Notes: generated by a model from the letters alone, not told the origin. Positions 51,428 through 60,235 are shown, counted from the stretch's first letter. The stretch is DNA of 64,000 bases from Paracoccus denitrificans (GCA_003240735.1 QFNE01000001.1:186001-250000), one strand, 5' to 3'. A program made the numbers and translations.

Positions 51428-52942
51428 ATGACCTTCACCCCCCACGGAAAGCATCTTGTTGCTGGTGAATGGGTTTCCAGCGCACAGACCTTCCCATCCG
51501 AACCGGCCCACGGCCCTGTCCACCAATTCTCGGTCGGGACGCCTGAACTGATCGATCAGGCCGCAAAGGCGGCTGAGGATGCCTTCTGGGCCTACGCCGA
51601 AACCACCCGCGAAGATCGCGCCGCCTTTCTGGAGGCCATCGCCGACGAAATCGAGGCGCGGGGCGACGCCATCACCGAAATCGGAACGCAGGAAACCGGC
51701 CTGCCCGAGGCACGGCTTCAGGGCGAACGTGGCCGCACAACGGGCCAGCTTCGGCTGTTTGCCGACCACATCCGCAAGGGCGAATACCTTGATCGCCGCG
51801 TCGACGCGGCCTTGCCTGACCGCAAGCCTGCGCCTCGCCCGGAAATCAGGCTGATTGAACGCCCGATCGGTCCGGTCGCGGTGTTCGGCGCGTCGAACTT
51901 TCCGCTCGCGTTCTCGACCGCAGGGGGCGACACCGCGTCGGCCTTGGCGGCCGGATGTCCGGTCGTCGTCAAGGGCCATTCTGCCCACCCCGGCACCGGC
52001 GAAATCGTGGCCGAGGCGGTTCTGTCCGCGATCAGGAAGACCGGCATACCCGCAGGGGTCTTTTCGCTGGTTCAGGGCGGCACGCGCGAAGTCGGGCAGG
52101 CGCTGGTCCAGCATCCGCTGATCAAGGCGGTGGGCTTTACCGGCAGTCTGGCCGGTGGGCGTGCACTTTTCGACCTGTGCGCCCAGCGCGATGAGCCGAT
52201 CCCGTTCTTCGGTGAACTGGGGTCCGTCAACCCGATGTTCGTCCTGCCCCACGCCAGCGCCAGCCGCGCCGAGGATCTGGGCAAGGGCTGGGCCGGGTCG
52301 CTGACGATGGGCGCGGGTCAGTTCTGCACCAACCCCGGCATCGCGGTCGCCATTGACGGACCCGACGCCGACCGTTTTGTCGCCGCCGCCAAAGCGGCGC
52401 TGACCGAGGTCGGCCCGCAGGTCATGCTGACCGACGGCATCGCCAAGGCCTATCGCGACGGGCAGGAACGCTTTGACACCCGCAATTCGGTCAAGCCGGT
52501 CACGACGACCCGGTCGGAAGGGCGGAATGCCAGCCCGAACCTGTATGAGACGACCGGCGAAGATTACCTTCAGGATCACTCGCTGGGCGAAGAGGTGTTT
52601 GGCCCGCTGGGTCTGGTCGTCCGTGTAAAATCCTTCGACGACATGCTGCATCTTGCACGCGGTTTCGAAGGCCAGCTGACGGCCACGGTGCATATGGACG
52701 ACGCTGACCTTGCCGTCGCGCAGACCCTGCGCCCGATCCTTGAACGCAAGGCGGGCCGGATTCTGGTCAACGGCTTTCCGACCGGCGTCGAAGTCGTGGA
52801 CGCCATGGTCCACGGGGGTCCCTACCCCGCGTCGACCAACTTCGGTGCAACCTCGGTCGGCACCATGGCGATCCGGCGCTTCCTGCGTCCTGTCAGCTAT
52901 CAGAACTTCCCCGCAGAACTGCTGCCGAAAGACCTGCGCTGA
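51428..52942 (+). CDS. 2,5-dioxovalerate (ketoglutarate semialdehyde) dehydrogenase-like ALDH
   Basis: 504 residues of the NADP-dependent KGSADH branch of ALDH. Start HGKHLVAGEWVSSAQTF, then GPVAVFGASNFPLAFSTAGGDTASALAAGCPVVVKGHSAHPGT, base Glu in FFGELGSVNPMFVLP and nucleophile Cys in GAGQFCTNPGIAVA. The SNFPLAFS and GQFCTNPG blocks are typical of this group rather than of general ALDH. It forms 2-oxoglutarate from the semialdehyde, the end of oxidative pentose or hexarate degradation. The regulator gene begins eight bases after its stop. Confidence 0.9.
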   Translation: MTFTPHGKHLVAGEWVSSAQTFPSEPAHGPVHQFSVGTPELIDQAAKAAEDAFWAYAETTREDRAAFLEAIADEIEARGDAITEIGTQETGLPEARLQGERGRTTGQLRLFADHIRKGEYLDRRVDAALPDRKPAPRPEIRLIERPIGPVAVFGASNFPLAFSTAGGDTASALAAGCPVVVKGHSAHPGTGEIVAEAVLSAIRKTGIPAGVFSLVQGGTREVGQALVQHPLIKAVGFTGSLAGGRALFDLCAQRDEPIPFFGELGSVNPMFVLPHASASRAEDLGKGWAGSLTMGAGQFCTNPGIAVAIDGPDADRFVAAAKAALTEVGPQVMLTDGIAKAYRDGQERFDTRNSVKPVTTTRSEGRNASPNLYETTGEDYLQDHSLGEEVFGPLGLVVRVKSFDDMLHLARGFEGQLTATVHMDDADLAVAQTLRPILERKAGRILVNGFPTGVEVVDAMVHGGPYPASTNFGATSVGTMAIRRFLRPVSYQNFPAELLPKDLR

Positions 52943-52950
52943 GGCGCGGG

Positions 52951-53682
52951 ATGGCGGATCAGACGAAAGGCAACGGGCGACCCGGCGCGCGCAATCTGGT
53001 CGTGCAGGTGCGTGACGCACTGCGCGACCAGATCACCCAAGGGTTGGTCGCGCCGGGCACCCGCCTGCCGTCCGAGGCGCGGCTGACGCAAGATTTCGGG
53101 GTCAGTCGCACCGTGGTGCGCGAGGCGATCGCCGCCCTGCGCGCCGACGGTCTGGTCGAACCCCGGCAGGGTGCGGGCGTCTTTGTGCTGGAACCGCGGC
53201 CAAGCGTGCCGACCTTTGGACGGATTGACCCTGCGCGCGTGTCATCGCTGATCGAAATGCTGGAACTGCGCACCGCCGTCGAAGGCGACGCGGCGGCTTT
53301 TGCCGCCGAACGCCGCGCGCCCGCGCAGGAAGAACGGATCGGTGAGGCATTCCGGCGCTTTCGCGACCGCGCCCTGTCGGGAAAGCCCACGGCTGAGGCG
53401 GATTTCGGCTTTCACCTGTCCGTCGCCGCGGCCACCAACAATCCGCGCTTTACGGAATTCCTGCGTCTCGCAAGCCTGTCCCTGATCCCGCGCCGCACGG
53501 CCAGCGTCGTCGGCGAAGGCGGCCTGACGGATGACTACGCGCAGGTGCTGGTCACCGAACATCAGGCGGTCCTTGACGCGATCAGCGCACGCGATCCCGA
53601 CCGCGCCCGGCAGGCGATGCGCCTGCATCTGAAGAACGCGCAAGATCGGTATCGCAGGTTTCTGCGTCCGCAAGGCGTCTAG
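52951..53682 (+). CDS. GntR-family regulator, FadR/FCD type
   Basis: 243 residues. The N-terminal winged helix has LVVQVRDALRDQITQGLVAPGTRLPSEARLTQDFGVSRTVVREAIAALRADGLVEPRQGAGVFV, the standard GntR pattern. The C-terminal all-helical FCD domain has LIEMLELRTAVEGDAA, FHLSVAAATNN, and EHQAVLDAISARDPDRARQAMRLHL with metal-type His residues. It probably represses the upstream dehydrogenase in response to a sugar acid. Matching operator-like sites lie before that gene. Confidence 0.92.
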   Translation: MADQTKGNGRPGARNLVVQVRDALRDQITQGLVAPGTRLPSEARLTQDFGVSRTVVREAIAALRADGLVEPRQGAGVFVLEPRPSVPTFGRIDPARVSSLIEMLELRTAVEGDAAAFAAERRAPAQEERIGEAFRRFRDRALSGKPTAEADFGFHLSVAAATNNPRFTEFLRLASLSLIPRRTASVVGEGGLTDDYAQVLVTEHQAVLDAISARDPDRARQAMRLHLKNAQDRYRRFLRPQGV

Positions 53683-53694
53683 AGCGGCGCGTCC

Positions 53695-54129
53695 CTAATC
53701 CGCGATGATCCCCTTGCGGATGATGAAGTTGCCATAGCTGCGGCTTTCCTGCGTCAGCAGGATCGCAAAGCCCTGCCGCGCCCGATCATAGAACTCAAAA
53801 CGCTCCAACCCGACAGATGCGAAACCCTCGGCTCCAAAGAGGGGCGCGGCCTCGGCCACGACCGGGGGGACGGCATCGGGGTCGCCCACCACCTGCATCG
53901 TCAGGATCGGGTCGGTTCCGAACGTGTCGATAGGAAACAGCGACAGCACTGCCTGAACTGCTCGAATCGCATCGCAATCCATTCGCAGGGGCGTTCCGTG
54001 GACGGTGTCCAGCCCCATCGACGTGGCCGGGAAGTTCGCGTCGACGATAACGATTTCATCGCCGTGACCCATCTGGGCCAGCACCATCAACAGCTCTGGC
54101 CCGATCAGCGGATCAATCCCCTTCAGCAT
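53695..54129 (-). CDS. fucU: RbsD/FucU-family mutarotase
   Basis: 144 residues of the RbsD/FucU family. Motifs are MLKGIDPLIGPELLMVLAQMGHGDEIVIVDANFPA at the N-terminus with catalytic His/Asp, and the C-terminal YDRARQGFAILLTQESRSYGNFIIRKGII with the conserved Tyr-Asn ending. It interconverts anomers of L-fucose or a similar sugar. ATG 54129 gives the family length and has a GGAGAGGGA site; the frame continuing to 54192 is not needed. It is divergent from the lactate dehydrogenase gene. Confidence 0.88.
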   Translation of the reverse strand: MLKGIDPLIGPELLMVLAQMGHGDEIVIVDANFPATSMGLDTVHGTPLRMDCDAIRAVQAVLSLFPIDTFGTDPILTMQVVGDPDAVPPVVAEAAPLFGAEGFASVGLERFEFYDRARQGFAILLTQESRSYGNFIIRKGIIAD

Positions 54130-54184
54130 CGCGTCCCTCTCCCCTGTCCCGATTTGCCCGGCAAGGATTGTGCTAGCTTCGATC

Positions 54185-54205
54185 TTGGTCAAGAGTTTTT
54201 ACCAA
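54185..54205. promoter_or_regulatory. Inverted repeat before the lactate dehydrogenase-like gene
   Basis: TTGGT (54185-54189) and ACCAA (54201-54205) are separated by 11 T-rich bases, between fucU and the FMN dehydrogenase. The half sites resemble those of FadR-type regulators such as PdhR and LldR, but the spacing is longer than the usual three bases. Treat as a weak operator candidate. Confidence 0.3.
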
Positions 54206-54233
54206 CCGTGTCCCACCTGATCGGAGCGTTTCC

Positions 54234-55379
54234 ATGCGTCTGACCCAATGCCATAATTTCCACGATTTTCGTGAACTGGCCCGCAGACGCCTGCCAAGCC
54301 CGATCTTCAACTATATCGACGGGGGCGCGGATGATGAGGTGACGCTGCGCCGCAATACGCAGTCATTTGAAAATGTTGATCTCGTTCCCAGCATCCTGCG
54401 CGGCGTCAGTGAGGTCGACCTGTCGGTGACCGTCATGGGCCAGAAGATCGCGACGCCGTTCTATCTGTCACCCACCGCGCTTCAGCGCCTGTTTCACCAT
54501 CAGGGCGAGCGCGCGACCGCCGCCGCGGCGGAAAAGTTCGGGACGATGTTCGGGGTTTCCTCGCTCGGCACCGTGTCGATGGAAGAGCTGGCGAAGAAGC
54601 ACAAGACCCCGCAGGTCTATCAGTTCTATTTCCACAAGGATCGCGGGCTGAACCGCGCGATGATGCAGAAAGCCAAGGAATCCGGCATTCAGGTGATGAT
54701 GCTGACCGTGGACAGCATCACCGGCGGCAACCGTGAACGCGATCTGCGCACCGGTTTTTCGATCCCCTTCCGCCTGACGCCCGCCGGGGCCGCGCAGTTC
54801 GCGATCAAGCCCAGCTGGGGCCTGAACTATGTCCGGCACGAGAAATTCAGCCTGCCGCAGCTGGACGCCCATATCGACATGAAGGGCGACAGCTTGACCA
54901 TCGGGCGGTATTTCACCGAAATGCTCGACCCGTCGATGACGTGGGACGACGTGGCCCTGATGGTTCAGGAGTGGGGCGGAGAGTTCTGCATGAAAGGCGT
55001 GATGAGCGTCGATGACGCCCGCCGCGCGGCAGATATCGGCTGCACCGGGGTTGTTCTGTCGAACCACGGCGGTCGGCAGCTGGACGGATCGCGCGCGGCG
55101 TTCGATCAGCTGGATGAGGTGGTCCAAGCCGTGGGCGACCGTCTGGACGTGATGATCGACGGCGGCATCCAGCGCGGGACGCATATCCTCAAGGCGCTGT
55201 CGCTGGGCGCCAAGGCCGTCGGGCTGGGGCGGTTCTATCTGTTCCCGCTGGCCGCCGCCGGTCAGGCAGGGATCGAACGCGCGCTGACGCTTCTGACCGC
55301 CGAAATCATTCGCGACATGCGGTTGATGGGCGCCAGTAAAATAAGCGATCTTGGCCGGGACAACCTGCGCTTTCGCTGA
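54234..55379 (+). CDS. lldD: FMN-dependent alpha-hydroxyacid dehydrogenase (L-lactate dehydrogenase-like)
   Basis: 381 residues of the FMN-dependent hydroxyacid dehydrogenase family. The N-terminus is HNFHDFRELARRRLPSPIFNYIDGGADDEVTLRRN. FMN and substrate residues are in PFYLSPTALQRLFHHQGE, QFYFHKDRG, MLTVDS, CMKGVMSVDDA and the catalytic His-Arg pair in LSNHGGRQLDGSRA; phosphate binding is in IDGGIQRGTHILKALSLGAKAVGLGR. It oxidises L-lactate or a similar 2-hydroxyacid to the keto acid. Beside fucU, L-lactate from fucose breakdown is one possible source. Confidence 0.9.
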   Translation: MRLTQCHNFHDFRELARRRLPSPIFNYIDGGADDEVTLRRNTQSFENVDLVPSILRGVSEVDLSVTVMGQKIATPFYLSPTALQRLFHHQGERATAAAAEKFGTMFGVSSLGTVSMEELAKKHKTPQVYQFYFHKDRGLNRAMMQKAKESGIQVMMLTVDSITGGNRERDLRTGFSIPFRLTPAGAAQFAIKPSWGLNYVRHEKFSLPQLDAHIDMKGDSLTIGRYFTEMLDPSMTWDDVALMVQEWGGEFCMKGVMSVDDARRAADIGCTGVVLSNHGGRQLDGSRAAFDQLDEVVQAVGDRLDVMIDGGIQRGTHILKALSLGAKAVGLGRFYLFPLAAAGQAGIERALTLLTAEIIRDMRLMGASKISDLGRDNLRFR

Positions 55380-55406
55380 ATGACCCATCCCGGAAAGGCC
55401 CCTGGC

Positions 55407-56168
55407 ATGACCCGCATCGACCTGAACAGCGACCTTGGGGAAAGCTTCGGGCCCTGGCCCATGGGGGACGATGCGGCGATGCTGGACATCGTGACCAGCG
55501 CCAACATCGCATGCGGGTTTCACGCGGGCGATCCCGCCGGCATCCTGTCGACGTTGCGGGCCGCCGCCGAACGGGGCGTCAATGTGGGCGCGCATATCGG
55601 ATACCGCGATCTGGCCGGATTTGGGCGTCGCAACATGGACGTCGCAACCGTCGATCTGACGGCTGAGGCGATCTATCAGATCGGCGCGCTGCAAGGGCTG
55701 GCGCAGGCCGCCGGCACGCGGGTCACCTACGTCAAACCCCACGGCGCGCTTTACAACACCATAGCCCAGGATACGCGTCAGGCTGGCGCGGTCATCGACG
55801 CGATTCTGGCGGTCGATCCTGCGCTGGCCCTGATGGCGCTGGCGGGTGCGCCGGTGGTGGCGCAGGCGCGTGACGCCGGGCTGACGGTCATCTGCGAGGC
55901 GTTTGCCGACCGCGCCTATGCCCCCGATGGCCAACTTGTTGCGCGGACACGACCCGGCGCCGTGATCCACGACCCGGCCGCGATTTCCGCACGGATGGTC
56001 CGACTGGTGCGGGAAGGCGTGATCACCGCGACGGACGGCACCGATATCACCGTCGATGCGCAGTCGATCTGTGTTCACGGCGACAACCCCGCTGCGGTCG
56101 CCATTGCCCGTCAGCTCCGCAATGATCTGACCGCGGCTGGGGTCCAGCTGACGGCGTTTTCCGGGTGA
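55407..56168 (+). CDS. pxpA: 5-oxoprolinase subunit PxpA (LamB/YcsF family)
   Basis: 253 residues of the LamB/YcsF family. Motifs include IDLNSDLGESFGPWPMGDDAAML, SANIACGFHAGDP, GVNVGAHIGYRDLAGFGRR, YVKPHGALYN and FADRAYAPDGQLVARTRPGAVI. In B. subtilis PxpABC is an ATP-dependent 5-oxoprolinase. ATG 55407 has GGAAAGG upstream; the in-frame ATG at 55380 directly follows the previous stop and adds nine non-family residues. The stop overlaps the next start as GTGA. Confidence 0.92.
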   Translation: MTRIDLNSDLGESFGPWPMGDDAAMLDIVTSANIACGFHAGDPAGILSTLRAAAERGVNVGAHIGYRDLAGFGRRNMDVATVDLTAEAIYQIGALQGLAQAAGTRVTYVKPHGALYNTIAQDTRQAGAVIDAILAVDPALALMALAGAPVVAQARDAGLTVICEAFADRAYAPDGQLVARTRPGAVIHDPAAISARMVRLVREGVITATDGTDITVDAQSICVHGDNPAAVAIARQLRNDLTAAGVQLTAFSG

Positions 56169-57724
56169 CGATGCGGTTCCTTGCGGCGGGTGACGATGGG
56201 CTGCTGGTCGAACTGGCGGGGCTGGGCCCCGCGCTGGCGCTTTATGACCACATGCTGACCGATCCGCCCGCGGGTCTGGTCGAGGCTGTGCCTGCCGCCC
56301 GCACCATCCTGCTGCGCTTTGACCGCCTGGCGACCAGCGCCGCGCAGTTGGCGGACCATGTCCAGACGCTTGACCTGACGCCCGGTCCCCGGCGCAGCGG
56401 ACAGGTCTTCGATATCCCCGTGACCTATGATGGCGAGGATCTCGGCTGGGTCGCGGATCATCTGGGTTGGACGGTCGAACAGCTGATCGCCCGCCACACG
56501 CAGGCCGAATTCACCGTGGCGTTCACCGGATTTGCGCCGGGGTTCGCGTATATGACGTGTTCTGACCCGGCCTTTGATATCCCCCGTCGCAGCACTCCGC
56601 GTGTGCGCATCCCGGCGGGATCGGTCGCGCTGGCGGGGCGCTTTGGCGGCATCTATCCGACCGACAGTCCGGGCGGATGGCAGCTACTGGGTCGCACGGA
56701 CGTGCCGATGTGGGACCTGTCCCGCCCACGTCCCGCGCTGCTCGCCCCCGGGGATCGGGTACGGTTTCACGTGGCAACGTCGTCCCCGCGCGCGCTGCCC
56801 CGAAAGCCGGTTGCGCAGGCGACCGGTGCGCCCGGAGTGACGATCACGCGCACCGACCGCCCTGTACTGGTCCAGGACCTCGGCCGTCCCGCTCAGGCCG
56901 CCCAAGGCGTGGCCCGGTCGGGAGCGCTGGACCGGGCGGCGCTGCGCCGGGTGAACCGCCTGCTGGGCAACCCACCCGGTGAACCGGCGTTGGAGGTGAC
57001 GTTCGGCGGTCTTTCCCTGCGGGCCGACGCGCCGGTGACGCTGGCCCTGACCGGCGCGCCCTGCGGGATGGTGCTGCATCCGGCGGACGGTGGCGCGGCC
57101 ATTCCAATCGTCGCCAACCAGCCATTCGCAATGGATGCGGGCGATAGGTTGGACATCTCCGCGCCGACGGACGGGATGATCGGCTATCTGGGCGTGCGGG
57201 GTGGGATTGCTGTCGAACGCACCCTCGGATCAGCCGCGCGGGACATTCTGGCCCAGATCGGGTCCGATCCGATCCTGTCCGACGCGCGGCTCATGCTGTC
57301 GGACAACCTCGCGGGGCCGGTCACAACGGAAGCTGTCGCCACCCTGCCGCGTGCGGGCGAGATTGTCACGCTGGACATCACCCTTGGGCCGCGGGACGAC
57401 TGGTTCACGCCCGAAGGCATTCGCCGCTTGACTGATCAGGACTGGCTGGTGACCCCGGAGGTCAGCCGCACCGGCAAGCGGCTGTCCGCTCCGCAGCCGC
57501 TGGAACGCCGTGACACGGCGGAACTGGCGTCCGAACCCACGGTGCCCGGCGCAATTCAGGTGCCGCATAACGGCCAGCCCGTGCTGTTTCTGGCGGATCA
57601 TCCGCTGACGGGCGGCTATCCGGTCATCGCCTGTGTCGCCGCCCACCATCTTGACCTTGCCGCGCAGGCGCCACCCGGCGCGCGCCTGCGATTTCACGTC
57701 ATCACACCGAAGGGCCCGACATGA
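56165..57724 (+). CDS. Fused 5-oxoprolinase subunits PxpB-PxpC (KipI-KipA, AHS1-AHS2)
   Basis: 519 residues. Residues about 1-215 are a PxpB/KipI (AHS1) domain: FTGFAPGFAYMTCSDPAFDIPRRSTPRVRIPAGSVALAGRFGGIYPTDSPGGWQLLGRT. Residues about 225-519 are a PxpC/KipA (AHS2) domain: VLVQDLGRPAQAAQGVARSGALDRAALRRVNRLLGN, YLGVRGGIAVERTLGS and HPLTGGYPVIACV. In many bacteria these are separate genes; the fusion itself is known in part of the family. The same AHS pair forms the carboxyltransferase of urea carboxylase. The start is GTG 56165 (overlap) or ATG 56171. Confidence 0.92.
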   Translation: MTMRFLAAGDDGLLVELAGLGPALALYDHMLTDPPAGLVEAVPAARTILLRFDRLATSAAQLADHVQTLDLTPGPRRSGQVFDIPVTYDGEDLGWVADHLGWTVEQLIARHTQAEFTVAFTGFAPGFAYMTCSDPAFDIPRRSTPRVRIPAGSVALAGRFGGIYPTDSPGGWQLLGRTDVPMWDLSRPRPALLAPGDRVRFHVATSSPRALPRKPVAQATGAPGVTITRTDRPVLVQDLGRPAQAAQGVARSGALDRAALRRVNRLLGNPPGEPALEVTFGGLSLRADAPVTLALTGAPCGMVLHPADGGAAIPIVANQPFAMDAGDRLDISAPTDGMIGYLGVRGGIAVERTLGSAARDILAQIGSDPILSDARLMLSDNLAGPVTTEAVATLPRAGEIVTLDITLGPRDDWFTPEGIRRLTDQDWLVTPEVSRTGKRLSAPQPLERRDTAELASEPTVPGAIQVPHNGQPVLFLADHPLTGGYPVIACVAAHHLDLAAQAPPGARLRFHVITPKGPT

Positions 57725-59421
57725 AAAAGCTGCTGATCGCCAATCGCGGGGAAATCGCCGTGCGCATCATCCGCGCCGCGCGGGATTATGGCGTGGCGTC
57801 GGTCGCGGTTTATGCCGATGCCGACCGCGATGCGCTGCATGTGCAGCTCGCCGATGAGGCGTGGGGTCTGGGGCCGGGGCGTCCCGCCGACACCTATTTG
57901 TCGATCGACAAGATCATCGACCTCGCCCACCGTTCGGGGGCGGACGCGGTGCACCCCGGCTATGGTTTTCTGTCCGAGCGGGCGGAGTTTGCCCAAGCCG
58001 TTCTGGATGCCGGGCTGATCTGGGTCGGCCCGCCGCCCGACGTCATCCGCACGCTGGGCGACAAGATCGCGGCTCGCCGGATCGCCGAAGCCGTCGGCGC
58101 GCCACTGGTCAAGGGGTCGGACGGCCCGCTGACGGACGGGGCCGCTGCCGTCTCGTTCGCCAGATCGGTCGGTCTGCCCATCGCCATCAAGGCCGCGTTC
58201 GGGGGCGGCGGTCGCGGCATGCGCGTCGCCCGGCATCTGGACGAGGTGGCCGAGATGTTCGACGCCGCCACCCGTGAGGCGACCGAGGCATTCGGGCGCG
58301 GCGACTGTTACGCCGAACAGTTCCTCGACCGTCCGCGCCATGTCGAGGCGCAGGTTCTGGCCGACACGCACAGCCATGTCGTCGTCCTTGGCACGCGCGA
58401 CTGTTCCCTTCAGCGCCGCAACCAGAAGCTGGTCGAGGAAGCCCCGGCCCCGTTCCTGACCGACGATCAGCGCGACCGCATCCACGATGCCGCCCGCGCG
58501 ATCTGCGCGCAGGCGGGATATGTCGGCGCCGGAACGGTGGAGTTCCTTTTGTCCCAGGACGGCGTCATTTCGTTTCTGGAGGTGAACACCCGTCTTCAGG
58601 TCGAACATCCTGTGACCGAGGCGACGACGGGCATCGACATCGTCATCGAACAGCTGCGCGTCGCCGACGGCGCGCCTTTGTCCCTGACGGAAACCCCCGC
58701 CCCCATCGGCCACGCGTTCGAGTTTCGCATCAACGCCGAAGACCCGGGGCGCGGGTTCCTGCCCACCCCCGGCTTGGTCGACCATATCCGCTTGCCCGCC
58801 GGTCCCGGCATCCGTGTCGATGCGGGGGTGGAAAGCGGATCCACCATCCCCGCGCTTTACGACAGCCTGTTTGCCAAGTTGATCGTCCACGGGTCCACCC
58901 GCGATCAGGCCCTGGCCCGCGCGCGCCGCGCCTTGGCCGAATTTCAGGTGGACGGCATCGCGACCGTCCTGCCGTTTCACCGCGCCGTGGTCGAGGCACC
59001 GGATTTCACCGCCGCGCCGTTCGCCGTTCACACCGGCTGGATCGAAGAGATGCCCCCGCCGCCGCCTGCGCCGCGTGTGACGCCCCATGACCCAGCCGTC
59101 CTGCGCGGGTTCATCGAGATCGACGGCCGCCGACACGAAATCAGCTTGTCCCGCGACCTGCTGGGCACGCCCGTGTCCGCCGAACCCAAGGCGGCATCAG
59201 CCCCCGTGGACACGGGCGCGATCACCGCGCCAATGGCCTGCGTCCTGCAAAGCTGGCTGGTCGAGGACGGCGCATCTGTCACCCAAGGCGACGCCATTGC
59301 CGTCATCGAGGCGATGAAGGCCGAATCCCGCCTGACCGCCGAACGATCTGGCGTCCTGCGCATCATCGCCGATGCCGGCGCACATCTGGCGTCAGGCGAA
59401 GTCATCGGGCGGCTGGAGTAG
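57721..59421 (+). CDS. Biotin carboxylase fused to a biotinyl (BCCP) domain
   Basis: 566 residues. Residues 1-445 are a biotin carboxylase: KKLLIANRGEIAVRIIRAARDYGV, SADAVHPGYGFLSER region, ATP glycine loop FGGGGRGMR, VLGTRDCSLQRRNQKLVEEAPAP and FLEVNTRLQVEHPVTEATTGIDIV. The C-terminal 75 residues form a lipoyl/biotinyl domain with the biotin Lys in EAMKAE (family usual is EAMKM). It is coupled to the PxpBC gene by ATGA. No separate AccA/AccD-type carboxyltransferase is encoded nearby, so the partner is probably the AHS1-AHS2 protein. Confidence 0.92.
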   Translation: MKKLLIANRGEIAVRIIRAARDYGVASVAVYADADRDALHVQLADEAWGLGPGRPADTYLSIDKIIDLAHRSGADAVHPGYGFLSERAEFAQAVLDAGLIWVGPPPDVIRTLGDKIAARRIAEAVGAPLVKGSDGPLTDGAAAVSFARSVGLPIAIKAAFGGGGRGMRVARHLDEVAEMFDAATREATEAFGRGDCYAEQFLDRPRHVEAQVLADTHSHVVVLGTRDCSLQRRNQKLVEEAPAPFLTDDQRDRIHDAARAICAQAGYVGAGTVEFLLSQDGVISFLEVNTRLQVEHPVTEATTGIDIVIEQLRVADGAPLSLTETPAPIGHAFEFRINAEDPGRGFLPTPGLVDHIRLPAGPGIRVDAGVESGSTIPALYDSLFAKLIVHGSTRDQALARARRALAEFQVDGIATVLPFHRAVVEAPDFTAAPFAVHTGWIEEMPPPPPAPRVTPHDPAVLRGFIEIDGRRHEISLSRDLLGTPVSAEPKAASAPVDTGAITAPMACVLQSWLVEDGASVTQGDAIAVIEAMKAESRLTAERSGVLRIIADAGAHLASGEVIGRLE

Positions 59422-59425
59422 CGCG

Positions 59426-60127
59426 TTACTCTGCCGGCCCAAGCGTCAGCTCGACCGGGAAAAGACCGTCGATCGTGCCGACCAACCGATCCCCCGCGAC
59501 CACTGGGCCGACGCCTGCCGGTGTGCCGGTAAAGATCAGATCGCCCGGCACCAGATGGTAGAAGCCGGAGAGGTGAGCGATGATTTCAGGGATCGACCAG
59601 ACCAGATCGGACAGATGGGCGTCCTGCCGGACGTCGCCATTCACCTCCAGTGCGATACGCTGGGCGACGACCGGACCGAAATCGGCGGCCTTGGTGATCG
59701 GCGCCAGAACAGCGCCCCCTTCGAAATCCTTGCCCAGATCCCACGGATGGCGCTTGTCCTTGGCGACCTGCTGCAGATCCCGGCGCGTCATATCAAGGCC
59801 GGTTGCGTAACCGTAAACGACATTCGGCGCATCCTCGACCGTGGTCTGGAACGTGGCGCGGCCAATGGCGACAACCAGTTCCATTTCATAGTGCAGGTTC
59901 GACGTGCCCGGCGGATAGGGCAGCGTCGTGCCGCTGGGGACCGCCGCCAACATCGCCTTCTGGAAATAGAACGGGGATTCGCGATCAACCTCGACCCCCA
60001 TTTCACGCGCATGCTCGGCATAGTTCCGTCCGACGCAGAAGATACGGTGGACTGGAAATTCCGCCGTCTCGCCCACGACGGGCAGTGTCAGGGGCTGGGG
60101 CAAGGGGAACAGGGTCTGGGTGGTCAT
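59426..60127 (-). CDS. Fumarylacetoacetate hydrolase-family protein
   Basis: 233 residues. The FAH domain starts at FCVGRNYAEHAREMG, and metal ligands are likely in LHYEMELVVAIG (Glu-x-Glu) and GYATGLDMTRRDLQQVAKDKRHPWDLGKDFEG (Asp). The C-terminus has FTGTPAGVGPVVAGDRL. These enzymes hydrolyse or decarboxylate acylpyruvates and related oxo acids; acylpyruvase or fumarylpyruvate hydrolase activity is possible. ATG 60127 has AAGGAGA upstream. It is convergent with the biotin carboxylase gene (four bases between). Confidence 0.88.
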   Translation of the reverse strand: MTTQTLFPLPQPLTLPVVGETAEFPVHRIFCVGRNYAEHAREMGVEVDRESPFYFQKAMLAAVPSGTTLPYPPGTSNLHYEMELVVAIGRATFQTTVEDAPNVVYGYATGLDMTRRDLQQVAKDKRHPWDLGKDFEGGAVLAPITKAADFGPVVAQRIALEVNGDVRQDAHLSDLVWSIPEIIAHLSGFYHLVPGDLIFTGTPAGVGPVVAGDRLVGTIDGLFPVELTLGPAE

Positions 60128-60199
60128 CGACGTCTCCTTCAACGGATTTGGCTGACCATCGCGCCGGGACGCGGGCTTATCAAGGCCGGTCCGGGCCGC

Positions 60200-60229
60200 T
60201 TGACACCCCCGCCCGCGCCCCCCATCATT
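60200..60229 (+). promoter_or_regulatory. Promoter for the thiamine transport operon
   Basis: TTGACA (60200-60205) is followed after 17-18 bases by CATCAT/ATCATT (60223-60229). The predicted transcript start near 60236 coincides with the first base of the TPP aptamer, which supports the call. Confidence 0.55.
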
Positions 60230-60235
60230 CTGGCT

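Noticed and set aside
54468..56078. Reverse ORF of 536 codons opposite lldD and pxpA
   Set aside because: Antisense shadow; forward genes have complete family motifs.
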